Source of the DNA: Treponema sp.
Lineage (GTDB): Bacteria; Spirochaetota; Spirochaetia; Treponematales; Breznakiellaceae
Assembly: GCA_031254315.1 (NCBI GenBank)
Contig: JAIRUQ010000116.1
Location: 1-41,569 of the forward strand
DNA length: 41,569 nt
Reading direction: 5' to 3'
Shown one piece after another: positions 24,205 through 31,954 of this stretch. The notes under the pieces were generated by a model. That model saw only the letters and a program-made list of their open reading frames with translations. It was not told where the DNA came from and did not search any database. The position numbers and the translations under genes are program-made. Positions within the stretch are counted from its first letter, which is position 1, and each line of letters begins with the position of its first letter.

Positions 24205-24435
24205 GGTAGCCTGTAACAGCTAAAACTCTATAATTCACACAAAGGCACGAAGGCACAAAGGGAAAAAAAGGAAGGCTGAGCGTATTCTTCAAGCTTTTCT
24301 TCATTAGAAATCAAAGAAAAGAATGGAAGGAGACGCGCCTTTGACAAATTAAGCGCCGATCTTTGTGCCTTCGTGCCTTTGTGTGAGGTCTTTAGCGAAA
24401 GAATGTTTGAAAATATTTAGATGTTACAGACTACC
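24205..24435. mobile_element. MITE-like element, CACAAAGGCAC family, copy B
   Basis: This is a ~231-bp element in inverted orientation relative to copy A. Its ends are GGTAGCCTGTAACA (24205-24218) and TGTTACAGACTACC (24422-24435), a near-perfect terminal inverted repeat. Inner arms are CACAAAGGCACGAAGGCAC and its inverse. It occupies most of the 325-bp gap (24149-24473) between the divergent COG3014-type gene and rsmE. It therefore separates or supplies their promoters. Nothing else is seen in that gap except a TATACT box for rsmE. Confidence 0.82.
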
Positions 24436-24461
24436 AGTTTCCTTACAAGGTCATTATAAGA

Positions 24462-24467
24462 TATACT
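24462..24467 (+). promoter_or_regulatory. -10 box (TATACT) 6 nt before the rsmE start
   Basis: TATACT ends six bases before GTG 24474 and no Shine-Dalgarno lies between. The -35 position (TTCCTT, 24439-24444) falls on the edge of MITE copy B, so the element may contribute to this promoter. Confidence 0.4.
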
Positions 24468-24473
24468 ATTACA

Positions 24474-25214
24474 GTGAACATAATATTATTTGAAGAGCAT
24501 GAATTGGGGCGCAGTCTTCCGAGGCGGGACGAGCGGACAATCCATCTGTTAAAAGTTTTACATAAAAAACAGGGCGACACTTTTGAAGCCGGTATTTTGG
24601 GCGGAATGCGCGGGACAGGCGTGATAGAAAAAATCAATCTGGACGGCTCGATTTTTGCCACTGTCCAAACGTCCGAGCCGCCTCCTCTGCGCCTTCGCTT
24701 AAGAGTCGCCGTCTCTTTTGTGCGCCCAATCCAGCTTCGCAGGCTTTTCAGAGACCTTTCAAATATAGGAGTTTCTGCGATTGATCTTGTGGGGACAGAC
24801 CTTGGCGAAAAAAGCTACCGCGACACAAAATTGCTGATAGACGGCGGGGCGCACACAGCTCTTATTGAAGGAGCGGTGCAGGCTCGTGATACTCGGCTCC
24901 CTGATTTCTCGGTTTTTGATAACCTTGAAACGTGGCTAAAAGAGCGCCCGTGGGAAAGGACCGACAGCAAGCGTATCCCGCTCCTTCTTGCGATGGACAA
25001 CGTGAGAGCGGAAGGCTCTTTTTTCAATGTAACGCCCACAAGCAGACCGTTAATAATAGCGGTTGGTCCTGAAAGGGGCTGGTCTGACCGCGAGCGTGAT
25101 CTGTTTGAAAAATCGGGATTTTTGCGTCTGTCAATGGGAGAGCGAGCCCTTCGTACGGAGACCGCCTGCGTTGCGGCGGCGGCGATTGCCATGGAAAAAA
25201 TACAGGAGAGTTAG
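24474..25214 (+). CDS. rsmE: 16S rRNA m3U1498 methyltransferase RsmE
   Basis: RsmE methylates U1498 in the 30S decoding region using SAM. The 246 residues have an N-terminal PUA-like part (residues 1-70, LPRRDERTIHLLKVLHKKQGD) and a SPOUT-type knotted C-terminal domain. The signature is IIAVGPERGWSDRERDLFEKSGF followed by SMGERALRTETACVAA, which is diagnostic. The start is GTG at 24474 with TATACT six bases upstream and no Shine-Dalgarno. The next gene starts one base after the stop, so the two form an operon. Confidence 0.95.
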   Translation: MNIILFEEHELGRSLPRRDERTIHLLKVLHKKQGDTFEAGILGGMRGTGVIEKINLDGSIFATVQTSEPPPLRLRLRVAVSFVRPIQLRRLFRDLSNIGVSAIDLVGTDLGEKSYRDTKLLIDGGAHTALIEGAVQARDTRLPDFSVFDNLETWLKERPWERTDSKRIPLLLAMDNVRAEGSFFNVTPTSRPLIIAVGPERGWSDRERDLFEKSGFLRLSMGERALRTETACVAAAAIAMEKIQES

Positions 25215-25215
25215 T

Positions 25216-26016
25216 ATGAATCAGGATAAAGTAAAACAAAAACTGTTAGCCATTGAAGATACGCAGATGGACTTTACACTTATTTTTTCCGGGAAGAAGA
25301 GCAAAAAGGTGAATGGTCTTTACAAGCCGCAGTCAAGGGAGATCATTCTTCACAACCGCAACTTTTCTTCTGATGATACCGGGCAAAATTTATTGCTTTA
25401 CACCGCGATACATGAGTACGCCCATCATCAGCACGCCTGTCTTCGTGGCGGCACTCTTTCTGCCCGGGCGCATAACAGTGAGTTTTGGGCGATTTTCCAC
25501 GCCCTGCTTGAAAAAGCCGAAAAGAAAAAAATATACAGCGATGTATTTTCTGTTTCGCCTGAGTTATTAAAACTGACAGAAGTTATTCGCAGTAAGTTTC
25601 TAAAAAACAACGGCGAGCTTGTAAAAGAGATGGGAAAGCATCTGTTAAAAGCCCACGATCTTTGCACGGGAATAGGCGTGCGTTTTGAGGATTATGTTGA
25701 CAGGATGCTCCGTATTCCAAGGACAGCCGCCAACATGGCGATGAGAATGTTCGAGTACGATATCGCTCCCGAAGTCGGCGCGGACAACATGCGTTTCCTT
25801 GCCGGAATACGCGATGACGACGAACGCAAAGCCGCGGAAACCGCCCTAATCAAAGGCAAAAGCCCCGATACGGTAAAGATTCAAGTACGCAAAAAAGAAA
25901 CGGAAGACGACCCGGTAGCGCTACTTGAAAAAGAAAAAGCAAGGCTGGAGCGCACCATTGCGACGCTGAATAAGCGGCTGGAGGAAGTAAAGAGGGAGTT
26001 AAGTAAGGAGCAGTGA
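25216..26016 (+). CDS. Putative zinc metallopeptidase-like protein (HExxH) with C-terminal coiled coil
   Basis: This is a 266-residue cytoplasmic protein with no signal peptide. Residues 65-71 read I-H-E-Y-A-H-H, a classic HExxH zinc motif. A further His at 86 (AHNSEFW) is spaced as in SprT/WLM-type minimal proteases, where the third ligand lies in an H-x-x-x-F block. The C-terminal 40 residues are a charged coiled coil (LLEKEKARLERTIATLNKRL). No exact family is recognised. The ATG at 25216 has AGGAGAG before it and directly follows the rsmE stop. An in-frame opening upstream to 25063 lies inside rsmE and is rejected. The stop TGA falls within the first bases of a GAGCAAT-type repeat. Confidence 0.72.
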   Translation: MNQDKVKQKLLAIEDTQMDFTLIFSGKKSKKVNGLYKPQSREIILHNRNFSSDDTGQNLLLYTAIHEYAHHQHACLRGGTLSARAHNSEFWAIFHALLEKAEKKKIYSDVFSVSPELLKLTEVIRSKFLKNNGELVKEMGKHLLKAHDLCTGIGVRFEDYVDRMLRIPRTAANMAMRMFEYDIAPEVGADNMRFLAGIRDDDERKAAETALIKGKSPDTVKIQVRKKETEDDPVALLEKEKARLERTIATLNKRLEEVKRELSKEQ

Positions 26017-26037
26017 GCAATTAGTAATGAGCAATGG
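26007..26037. repeat. Left GAGCAAT-type repeat arm flanking hicBA
   Basis: GAGCAGTGAGCAATTAGTAA followed by TGAGCAATGGAG. It supplies the stop codon of the metallopeptidase-like gene. The inverse (GCTCATTGCTCATTGCTCAT) lies on the far side of the toxin-antitoxin pair. Confidence 0.72.
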
Positions 26038-26056
26038 AGAGTGCAAAGAGCAGAGA

Positions 26057-26086
26057 TTGGACTCTTATCTGAAAATATGGTAAAGT
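26057..26086 (+). promoter_or_regulatory. Candidate hicBA promoter, TTGGAC-18-TAAAGT
   Basis: TTGGAC (26057-26062) and TAAAGT (26081-26086) with an 18-bp spacer lie 27 bases before the hicB start. The match is moderate. In HicAB systems the antitoxin usually represses this promoter. Confidence 0.4.
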
Positions 26087-26112
26087 AAATATTGAAGATT
26101 ACAGGGGGTAAC

Positions 26113-26316
26113 ATGAATTTAACTTATACCTATTGGGAAGCAAAGGAAGGCGGATATATAGGCTACCTTAATCAGTATCCCGATTATTGGACACAAGGTG
26201 ACAGTGTAAAAGAACTCGAAAAAATGCTCTCTTCTCTTTATGGCGATATTATGCAATTTGACGATATTCACTCTGCCGTTCCTGAGCAGACAGGTACAAT
26301 TGCAGTTACAGTATGA
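26113..26316 (+). CDS. hicB: HicB-family antitoxin
   Basis: This is a 67-residue protein with the short HicB-like partial RNase-H fold: YTYWEAKEGGYIGYLNQYPDYWTQGDSVKELEKMLSSLYGDI, where the G-Y-x-x-x-L and T-Q-G-x-S-x-x-E-L-x-x-x-L blocks are typical. HicB binds and blocks HicA and usually represses its own promoter. No C-terminal DNA-binding domain is present, so this is the short form. AGGGGGTAAC precedes the ATG. The stop overlaps the hicA start (ATGA). Confidence 0.87.
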   Translation: MNLTYTYWEAKEGGYIGYLNQYPDYWTQGDSVKELEKMLSSLYGDIMQFDDIHSAVPEQTGTIAVTV

Positions 26317-26486
26317 AGCGTCTGGATTTGGTTAGAACAATCGAAAAAAATGGCGCGGTTTTTGTCAGACACGGTAGCGACCATGACTGGTACAAAAACA
26401 ATGAAACGGGTGTTGCCGAAGCAGTACCGCGCCATCGTGAAATAAAGGACATACTGGCAAAAAAAATTATCAGACGGCTTTCTTAA
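26313..26486 (+). CDS. hicA: HicA-family mRNA interferase toxin (57 aa)
   Basis: The reading frame from ATG 26313 to TAA 26486 encodes MKRLDLVRTIEKNGAVFVRH and then GSDHDWYKN ... VPRHREIKDILAKKIIRRL. This is the HicA double-stranded-RNA-binding-like fold with the catalytic His in the G-S-x-H block and the R-H-R-E-I segment. HicA cuts mRNA when free of HicB. It overlaps hicB by four bases. The gene order here is antitoxin first; most hicAB loci have the toxin first. Confidence 0.9.
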   Translation: MKRLDLVRTIEKNGAVFVRHGSDHDWYKNNETGVAEAVPRHREIKDILAKKIIRRLS

Positions 26487-26488
26487 GC

Positions 26489-26516
26489 TGGGTGCTCATT
26501 GCTCATTGCTCATTGT
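26489..26516. repeat. Right GCTCATT-type repeat arm flanking hicBA
   Basis: Three tandem copies of GCTCATT(G) begin just after the hicA stop codon and run into the nifS leader. They are the inverse of the arm at 26007-26037. Confidence 0.72.
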
Positions 26517-26533
26517 TTTGCTACTATATAACC

Positions 26534-27700
26534 ATGAGGAAAGTTTATATTGATTACAACGCTACCACTCCCCTAAGACCGGAAGTGAAGTCCGCTCTTA
26601 TAGAGGATTTGGATATTTTTGGGAATGCGTCGAGTATGCACGCTTCGGGCAGATTAGCGCATAATAGAATAGAGGAGGCGAGGGGCGCGATTTCCGCTCT
26701 TATCGGCTCTAAGGACGGGAAGCTCGTTTTTACTTCGGGGGGGTCGGAGTCTAACAATACTGTTTTTCAAACTATGCGCCGCCTTGTTGATTCCGGTTCT
26801 TCGTCAGGAAGAGGCGATGTTTTTGTTTCGGCTATTGAACACCCCTGCGTTATGAATTCGGCGCAGGACTTAAAAGAGCTTGGCTTTAACGTAAAAGTCC
26901 TCCCTGTTGACGAATACGGAAAACTCAAAATTGATGAGCTTGAAAAAGACTTAAGCGACAAAACTCTTCTTGTTTCGGTAATGGCGGCTAATAATGAGAT
27001 TGGCACTGTACAGGATATAAAAAAAATCACCGCCCTTGTAAAAAACGCGGGCGCTTTTATGCACATTGACGCTGTGCAAGCTGTAGGCAAAATACCGATA
27101 AATGTTGATGATCTTGGTGTGGATTACCTTACTATCTCCGCGCATAAAATTTATGGTCCAAAAGGAATTGGCGCGTTATATGTAAAGAAAGGCTCGCCTT
27201 TGCTTCCACTGGTACATGGAGGTCATCAGGAGAACGGCTTGCGGGCAGGGACTTACAATAACGGCGGCATTCTTGGCTTTGGCAAAGCGGCGCAGTTAGC
27301 TCTCAGCGAGCTTGAAAAATACGGCAGAGAAATTGCCGCCCTGCGCGATAAACTGCGCCGGGGGCTTGAAGAAAAAATCCCGAATATTAAAATAAATGGT
27401 CATCCTACAGATGTACTCCCCAATACATTGAATGTGTCTTTCCCCGGCGCGGAGGGGGAATCGATCCTCCTTACGATGGATATTCAGGGGATAGAAGCGT
27501 CTACAGGCTCCGCCTGCGCTTCGGGGAGCCTTGAACCGTCCCATGTGCTTATGGCAACGGGACTTGGACCCGAGCTTGCCCATAGTTCGATACGTTTCAG
27601 CTTGGGGTGGGGTATCACAGAAGACGATATTGATTATATAATTGAAGTGTTGCCGCCGATTATCGCGCGGTTAAGGGCAATGTCAACATTGCCCGTTTAA
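26534..27700 (+). CDS. nifS: Cysteine desulfurase (NifS/IscS family)
   Basis: This is a PLP enzyme that takes sulfur from cysteine for Fe-S cluster assembly. The 388 residues start MRKVYIDYNATTPLRPEV. The PLP lysine is in ISAHKIYGPKGIGALYV and the catalytic Cys loop in STGSACASGSLEPSHVL. These are the group I (NifS/IscS) forms. The start at 26534 is chosen from the conserved N-terminus. The frame opens 14 codons earlier inside the repeat. There is no Shine-Dalgarno; TACTATATA lies just upstream, so the mRNA may be leaderless. The scaffold gene follows eight bases after the stop. Confidence 0.95.
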   Translation: MRKVYIDYNATTPLRPEVKSALIEDLDIFGNASSMHASGRLAHNRIEEARGAISALIGSKDGKLVFTSGGSESNNTVFQTMRRLVDSGSSSGRGDVFVSAIEHPCVMNSAQDLKELGFNVKVLPVDEYGKLKIDELEKDLSDKTLLVSVMAANNEIGTVQDIKKITALVKNAGAFMHIDAVQAVGKIPINVDDLGVDYLTISAHKIYGPKGIGALYVKKGSPLLPLVHGGHQENGLRAGTYNNGGILGFGKAAQLALSELEKYGREIAALRDKLRRGLEEKIPNIKINGHPTDVLPNTLNVSFPGAEGESILLTMDIQGIEASTGSACASGSLEPSHVLMATGLGPELAHSSIRFSLGWGITEDDIDYIIEVLPPIIARLRAMSTLPV

Positions 27701-27708
27701 GGAGTTAT

Positions 27709-28302
27709 ATGTCGGACTGGCTTTATTCAGATACCGTAAAAGATCATTTCACAAATCCACGGAATGTGCTTTTGGAGGACGAGTCGAGTTTTGACTTCAA
27801 CGCAAAGGGACAGACAGGAAACATAAAGTGCGGCGATCAAATGTTGATGTTGTTAAAGATAGAGAATGATGTAATTGTCGATGTACGCTGGAAAACTTAC
27901 GGTTGCGCAAGCGCGATTGCTTCTACCAGTATGCTTTCAGATACGATTAAGGGAATGAATATTGAGGAAGCGTATAAAATCCGCCCTGAAGACCTTGTTG
28001 AAAAATTAGGCGGACTTCCGAGTTTTAAAATACACTGTTCGGTCTTGGGCGACAAAGCCCTTCGCGCCGCGATTGACGATTATCTTTCAAAAACAGGACG
28101 CTCCGGGCTTTTTGTAGAAGAGACCATTGTTATCTGTCATTGTCTTGGCATTACGGATAAGGATATAGAGACGGCTTTCCATAATGGAGCGCGAAATTGG
28201 GAACAGCTTCAACAGGCTACCAAGATTGGCACTGTCTGCGGAAGCTGTAAAGAAAAAGCCGTGGATTTACTCCACGGCTTCTCGCATATTTACGGAAATT
28301 AA
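27709..28302 (+). CDS. nifU: NifU-like Fe-S scaffold (IscU domain plus [2Fe-2S] BFD domain)
   Basis: This is the scaffold on which Fe-S clusters are built with sulfur from the desulfurase next door. Residues 1-128 are IscU/NifU-N with the three cluster cysteines C41 (KCGD), C66 (YGCASA) and C110 (HCSVLGDKAL). Residues 138-192 are a BFD-like [2Fe-2S] domain with C143-x-C145 and C177-x2-C180. The C-terminal Nfu domain of classical NifU is absent, so this is the two-domain form. AAGGAG precedes the ATG. A 10-bp hairpin (AAGCCGTGGA / TCCACGGCTT, 28256-28280) lies in the last codons. Confidence 0.93.
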   Translation: MSDWLYSDTVKDHFTNPRNVLLEDESSFDFNAKGQTGNIKCGDQMLMLLKIENDVIVDVRWKTYGCASAIASTSMLSDTIKGMNIEEAYKIRPEDLVEKLGGLPSFKIHCSVLGDKALRAAIDDYLSKTGRSGLFVEETIVICHCLGITDKDIETAFHNGARNWEQLQQATKIGTVCGSCKEKAVDLLHGFSHIYGN

Positions 28303-28303
28303 T

Positions 28304-28336
28304 TGCCTGTCCATAAACACATTATGGACAGACTAC
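28304..28336. repeat. Short palindrome resembling fused ends of the CACAAAGGCAC MITE
   Basis: CTGTCCATAA and TTATGGACAG form a perfect 10-bp inverted repeat with a 5-nt loop. It is followed by ACTACC, so the right side reads GGACAGACTACC exactly as at the right end of MITE copy A. The left side reads GCCTGT as at the left end of copy B. It lies between the convergent nifU and P83/100 genes and could also act as a weak bidirectional terminator, although there is no T-run. Confidence 0.5.
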
Positions 28337-28349
28337 CTTAAAACACTAA

Positions 28350-29879
28350 TTACTTAACTTCTGACAAGTCCCCCGGATTTAACAAAAGAGCCGTGCCGTT
28401 TTCACGCTGTGTGAGGAGCCGCCCCTGCTGAATTGTTACAGAGCTTTGCGGATGTACCTTGACGGAAGACTTACTCTGCAATTCAAGATTTGTGTTAAAC
28501 CGCCCAATGTAACAGGCATTGTTATCTCCGCGATCGGCTACTATGGCATAAAGATCATTGCCGTTTACCCATAACAAACTGCCGGGCATAATATCATCAT
28601 TACCCTGTCTTGCCATTTCAAGACTGTCTTGATTGACTTCGATTAAGCGTACCGCTCCCTGTCCGGTGTTCTCCCCTGCGATCGCAAGGAGTCTTCCGCC
28701 AACAAAAGTAACAGTTCTTGTATGGACTGAATCAAGAGGCGATCTTCTCGTTATACTTCCGTTTGATGGATTAAGGCGGACAATTCTTCCCATGTATGGG
28801 TTTTCCCCTCTTTCTATCGTAACGCCAAAAACTCCGCTTGCTTCTTGAGTGATCGCGCTCTGCTGATCTTGCGCGATATCCTGCCTCATCTGCTGTGCAT
28901 CATCACGGCGCTGTTCGGCAAAATCTTGAAGGTTTTGCGCGTCTTCACGCCTCTGATCAAGAGCATCTTCTCTTTCATCAAGAGCTTGCTCCCTTTCATC
29001 AAGAGCCTGCTGTTCATCTTCAGAAGCTGTTTCTCTTTCTTGAGCAATCTGGGTTCTCTCTTCGGCTATTTGTCTTTCTTCTTCTCTGATTGCCTGACGT
29101 TCAGTTTGCGCCTGACTTTCCGCTCTGTCAGCCTCGCGTTCTATAATATTAACCATCTCCTGCCGCTGAGGAACGCCTTGATCATCTTCCTTTCGCATTT
29201 CTTCGATAACTCTGCTGTCGGTAATAGCGGAAGTATCAACAGTGCCTTGACCCAGCGGAATAACGATTAACGTTCTTCCGGGCCATTCATCATAGCGGAT
29301 AGAAAGACCGGCTTTATCTCTTGTCAGATTGCTGATGACCTGATTTTTGTACCTGCTTGTAAAATAATCCCAATTCCCGCGATATACCGCGTTGTAAACC
29401 GTAATAAATTCAGCAAGCACAGCGGCGTCTCTTTCATTGTAATTATAAGCCGTCTGCAGATAACCTTGAATTATTACACGAAGGTTACGGATGTGATCGA
29501 CCCCGGTATCTACGCCAAGCCCCAGAATATCAGCGTCCATTTTGTTTCCATCAGGACCGGAGACACAGTGGATGATAAAATAGCGATTAGCAGACCCTGC
29601 TTCAAATTTGTATGAATATTCCCTTTTCTGCTCGGCAGACATTGCCGCTAAAGTGGGCGCGAGAGCGCCTTCCCTTTCGGAAATCTGCCGTCCTACAGCC
29701 ACGCCAATTTGGCGGATTTCTTCCCTTGTATTAAGGACGGCATGGGGTCCCTCATAATTGATAAATACAACCGGAGGAAGGTCTTGAAGCTCATCCCGGT
29801 TTACCTGCGTATAACCCGTAGCGGTAATTACGGCTAAAAGCAATACGGCTAAAAAAATCTTATATTTTTGCATTTTCAC
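28350..29879 (-). CDS. P83/100 family spirochaete protein
   Basis: This is a 509-residue exported protein with a signal peptide (KIFLAVLLLAVITATGYTQ). The N-terminal domain matches the Borrelia P83/100 antigen family: VFINYEGPHAVLNTREEIRQ, RNLRVIIQGYLQTAYNYNERDA, YNAVYRGNWDYFTSRY, AGLSIRYDEWPGRTLIVIPL. Residues about 230-345 form a long Glu/Gln/Arg-rich coiled coil with DEREQALDEREDALDQR repeats. The C-terminal ~150 residues look like a beta-propeller or beta-rich domain. The family is restricted to spirochaetes, periplasmic or vesicle-associated, and of unknown function. AGGAG sits seven bases before the GTG start at 29879, and a TATAAT is at 29905-29900 on this strand. Confidence 0.92.
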   Translation of the reverse strand: MKMQKYKIFLAVLLLAVITATGYTQVNRDELQDLPPVVFINYEGPHAVLNTREEIRQIGVAVGRQISEREGALAPTLAAMSAEQKREYSYKFEAGSANRYFIIHCVSGPDGNKMDADILGLGVDTGVDHIRNLRVIIQGYLQTAYNYNERDAAVLAEFITVYNAVYRGNWDYFTSRYKNQVISNLTRDKAGLSIRYDEWPGRTLIVIPLGQGTVDTSAITDSRVIEEMRKEDDQGVPQRQEMVNIIEREADRAESQAQTERQAIREEERQIAEERTQIAQERETASEDEQQALDEREQALDEREDALDQRREDAQNLQDFAEQRRDDAQQMRQDIAQDQQSAITQEASGVFGVTIERGENPYMGRIVRLNPSNGSITRRSPLDSVHTRTVTFVGGRLLAIAGENTGQGAVRLIEVNQDSLEMARQGNDDIMPGSLLWVNGNDLYAIVADRGDNNACYIGRFNTNLELQSKSSVKVHPQSSVTIQQGRLLTQRENGTALLLNPGDLSEVK

Positions 29880-29899
29880 GGCAAAACTCCTAATGATAA

Positions 29900-29905
29900 A
29901 TTATA
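29900..29905 (-). promoter_or_regulatory. -10 box (TATAAT) of the P83/100 gene
   Basis: A perfect TATAAT on the minus strand lies about 20 bases before the GTG start, with a 17-bp spacer to a poor -35 (TTCCAA, 29928-29923). Confidence 0.5.
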
Positions 29906-30012
29906 GTATATATTTGATAAATTTGGAATATATAACTAGTGAAAAAAACTGTTGATTTTCTTACAAATTTTGTATTTTTTTAAAGCTCAAAACCCCCTTT
30001 TTCCCCCCGAAT

Positions 30013-31695
30013 TCAGCGTAAAGAAGATAGTTCTCTGCCTGCCTGCCTTCTTGTAGACGGCGGCTGGCTTCTCGCGTTCAGAAGGTTGAGTATTCTGACC
30101 CCTGTTTCGCTCAGCGGGGGACCTGAAAAACGGCACAAAGCGCCGGTTGCCGAGGCAATCGCTGTTAATACCATTTCGTCCCTTATTCCGCCCCCTATTA
30201 TTGAATAGAGAAACGCCTGTATAGCTATTCCCTGCGGATCAACGCCGATGTCCCCGATAGCGTTGATTGCCGTCGTTTTGATTAACGGTTCATTATCATT
30301 GTGAAAAATATTTATAAGCCAGGGGAGCGTCTCCTGAGAGCCTATTTTTCCAAGGAGGTTCAAGGCGGCAATTCTGAATTGTATTGGCTGTTGTTCTGCG
30401 GCGACCGATAGCAAAAGGGATGTCCAGTAAGGTTCATTTGAACCAACCCTGCCTGAGTTTATTCCTTCGGCGATTTGCTCAAGTTTTGCTCTGGTCTCGT
30501 TTTCATTAAAGGGAATATTAACCATATAGATTGATTGAGGACGACCCATTCCATAGGAGCCTTCAGGAGCGGGTCCGTAAAGGATGACCCTGTCAGGAAG
30601 GACGCGATCCTCAATTTTATACGCATAAAGAATCCAGTCCCTTCCGCCGGAGTACAGCACCCCGTCATTTCCAAACGCGGGAACTGCCGCCGCGTCTTGC
30701 AGGAATGTAAACCAAAGCCTCTCTCCATCGTAAGTAAAACATGACGCGCCGTTTTTGTTCAGGACATATATTCCTCTTTCATCACAAAACATTTCTACTT
30801 CTGTATCTGGTCTGCCTCTTGAATTGATCATTTCTCTGATATGACTGTTGGCTGTCCAGATTATCCTTCCTTCGCCGACTGAAACAAACACTATTCTGCC
30901 GTCGGCTAATGTAGCAATGACATTGTTTTCTTTGCTGATCGCGGCTAATGGGACTGCGGGAAGACGAGGCAATGTTGAAAAAGTAACATCGCCTTCTGCC
31001 GGGATATACCAGTCTTGAGAGATTCCAAGCACTTCCATCGTTCCGTCTGTGTACAGAACGATAATCCGCCCTTGTTCAATGGGAAGAACCTCAACGACAG
31101 TATTGTAAACTGTCCATACATTATGGTTTCCAAAATGATCGATACGATAAACTTCGTTATTTTGCAGAGAAAATATAATTCCGCCTCCGCGATCCAGTTT
31201 TGGGGCGATGGCAAAAGACGATTCAAATGTCTTTGTCCACAACAAATTTCCCGATGCTGTGTAACAGAAAATCTTTTTATCGGTTGGTGCGAACAGCCTT
31301 CCGTCCCATCCTGTAATTAGGCGCGCGCAAAGAGGTTTGCCAAGGTCGCGCCGCCACAGCTCTCTGCCCGCGCGGTTTACCGCTATTAAAATACCGGTTA
31401 ACCTTGAAAAATAAGATGTCCCTTCCCGCGAGCGTGTAACAAACGGGCTTATTCTGCCCCTTGCCGAATAGTTCCACATTGGAGTACCGGCGGTAGAGTA
31501 CGCCCTGATGTTCCCTCCGTCCAGAGCGACAACCGCCGACTGCACCTGAACATGAGGCAATGACAGCACCGCCCCCCCCAGCGCCTGCCGCCAATAGGGA
31601 TCGCTTGTAACCAGCCCCTGCTCTCTGCTTTCGTTTTGAGCAAAGGCAGAAAAAGTAAAGAGCAAAAAAATACAGGCTTTTAGTAAAAAACGCAT
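30013..31695 (-). CDS. Exported PQQ-like beta-propeller protein with C-terminal HEAT repeats
   Basis: This is a 560-residue protein with a signal peptide (MRFLLKACIFLLFTFSAFAQ). Residues about 50-370 form PQQ/BamB-like blades: G-x-x-x-W motifs such as GTPMWNYSARG, GRELWRRDLG, GNLLWTKTF, GRIIWTANS, GERLWFTFL, each followed by a short strand. Residues about 420-560 hold HEAT-like alpha repeats (ALNLLGKIGSQETLPWLINIF, AINAIGDIGVDPQGIAIQAFL). Both parts are protein-binding scaffolds, so an envelope assembly or surveillance role is a fair guess; the partner is unknown. On the minus strand TATACT lies seven bases before the ATG without a Shine-Dalgarno. A dispersed repeat begins within about 20 bases upstream. 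Confidence 0.8.
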   Translation of the reverse strand: MRFLLKACIFLLFTFSAFAQNESREQGLVTSDPYWRQALGGAVLSLPHVQVQSAVVALDGGNIRAYSTAGTPMWNYSARGRISPFVTRSREGTSYFSRLTGILIAVNRAGRELWRRDLGKPLCARLITGWDGRLFAPTDKKIFCYTASGNLLWTKTFESSFAIAPKLDRGGGIIFSLQNNEVYRIDHFGNHNVWTVYNTVVEVLPIEQGRIIVLYTDGTMEVLGISQDWYIPAEGDVTFSTLPRLPAVPLAAISKENNVIATLADGRIVFVSVGEGRIIWTANSHIREMINSRGRPDTEVEMFCDERGIYVLNKNGASCFTYDGERLWFTFLQDAAAVPAFGNDGVLYSGGRDWILYAYKIEDRVLPDRVILYGPAPEGSYGMGRPQSIYMVNIPFNENETRAKLEQIAEGINSGRVGSNEPYWTSLLLSVAAEQQPIQFRIAALNLLGKIGSQETLPWLINIFHNDNEPLIKTTAINAIGDIGVDPQGIAIQAFLYSIIGGGIRDEMVLTAIASATGALCRFSGPPLSETGVRILNLLNARSQPPSTRRQAGRELSSLR

Positions 31696-31709
31696 TACTA
31701 TAAGTATAC

Positions 31710-31945
31710 AACAAAAGGGTCAACTAATTACACGAATAAAGACGAATAAAGACTAAAGAAAAGGGTCAACGAATTGCACGAATAGAACGAATAAAGACCG
31801 ATTTTAGCCTAAGCAGGGCGACCGGGGAGTAAGAAAATATAACCATGGAGAAAAAAATAGAATACTAATTAACACTCCGTGCTTGACCATACTTTTAGTC
31901 TTATTCGTGTTAATTCGCTTAATTCGCGTAATTCGTTGACCTTCT
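31710..31945. repeat. Dispersed repeat, GTCAACGAATT family (copy 2, long form)
   Basis: The left arm holds two tandem ~45-bp units (AGGGTCAACTAATTACACGA at 31716 and AGGGTCAACGAATTGCACGA at 31761), each followed by ACGAATAAAGAC words. The right arm (about 31897-31943) is the inverse. The centre (31848-31880, AACCATGGAG ... ACACTCCGTG) resembles part of the unrelated-armed element at 35943-35976. The right arm starts 15 bases after the rumA stop. Confidence 0.75.
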
Positions 31946-31954
31946 TCTCTTTCC

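Noticed and set aside
24149-24304. N-terminal extension of the COG3014-type lipoprotein
   Set aside because: The extra codons are encoded by MITE copy B and would bury the lipoprotein signal 50 residues inside the protein.
25881-26114. A minus-strand frame with LHCSLLIAHCSLL
   Set aside because: It is a translation of the GAGCAAT repeat arm and the antisense of the coiled-coil end of the metallopeptidase-like gene.
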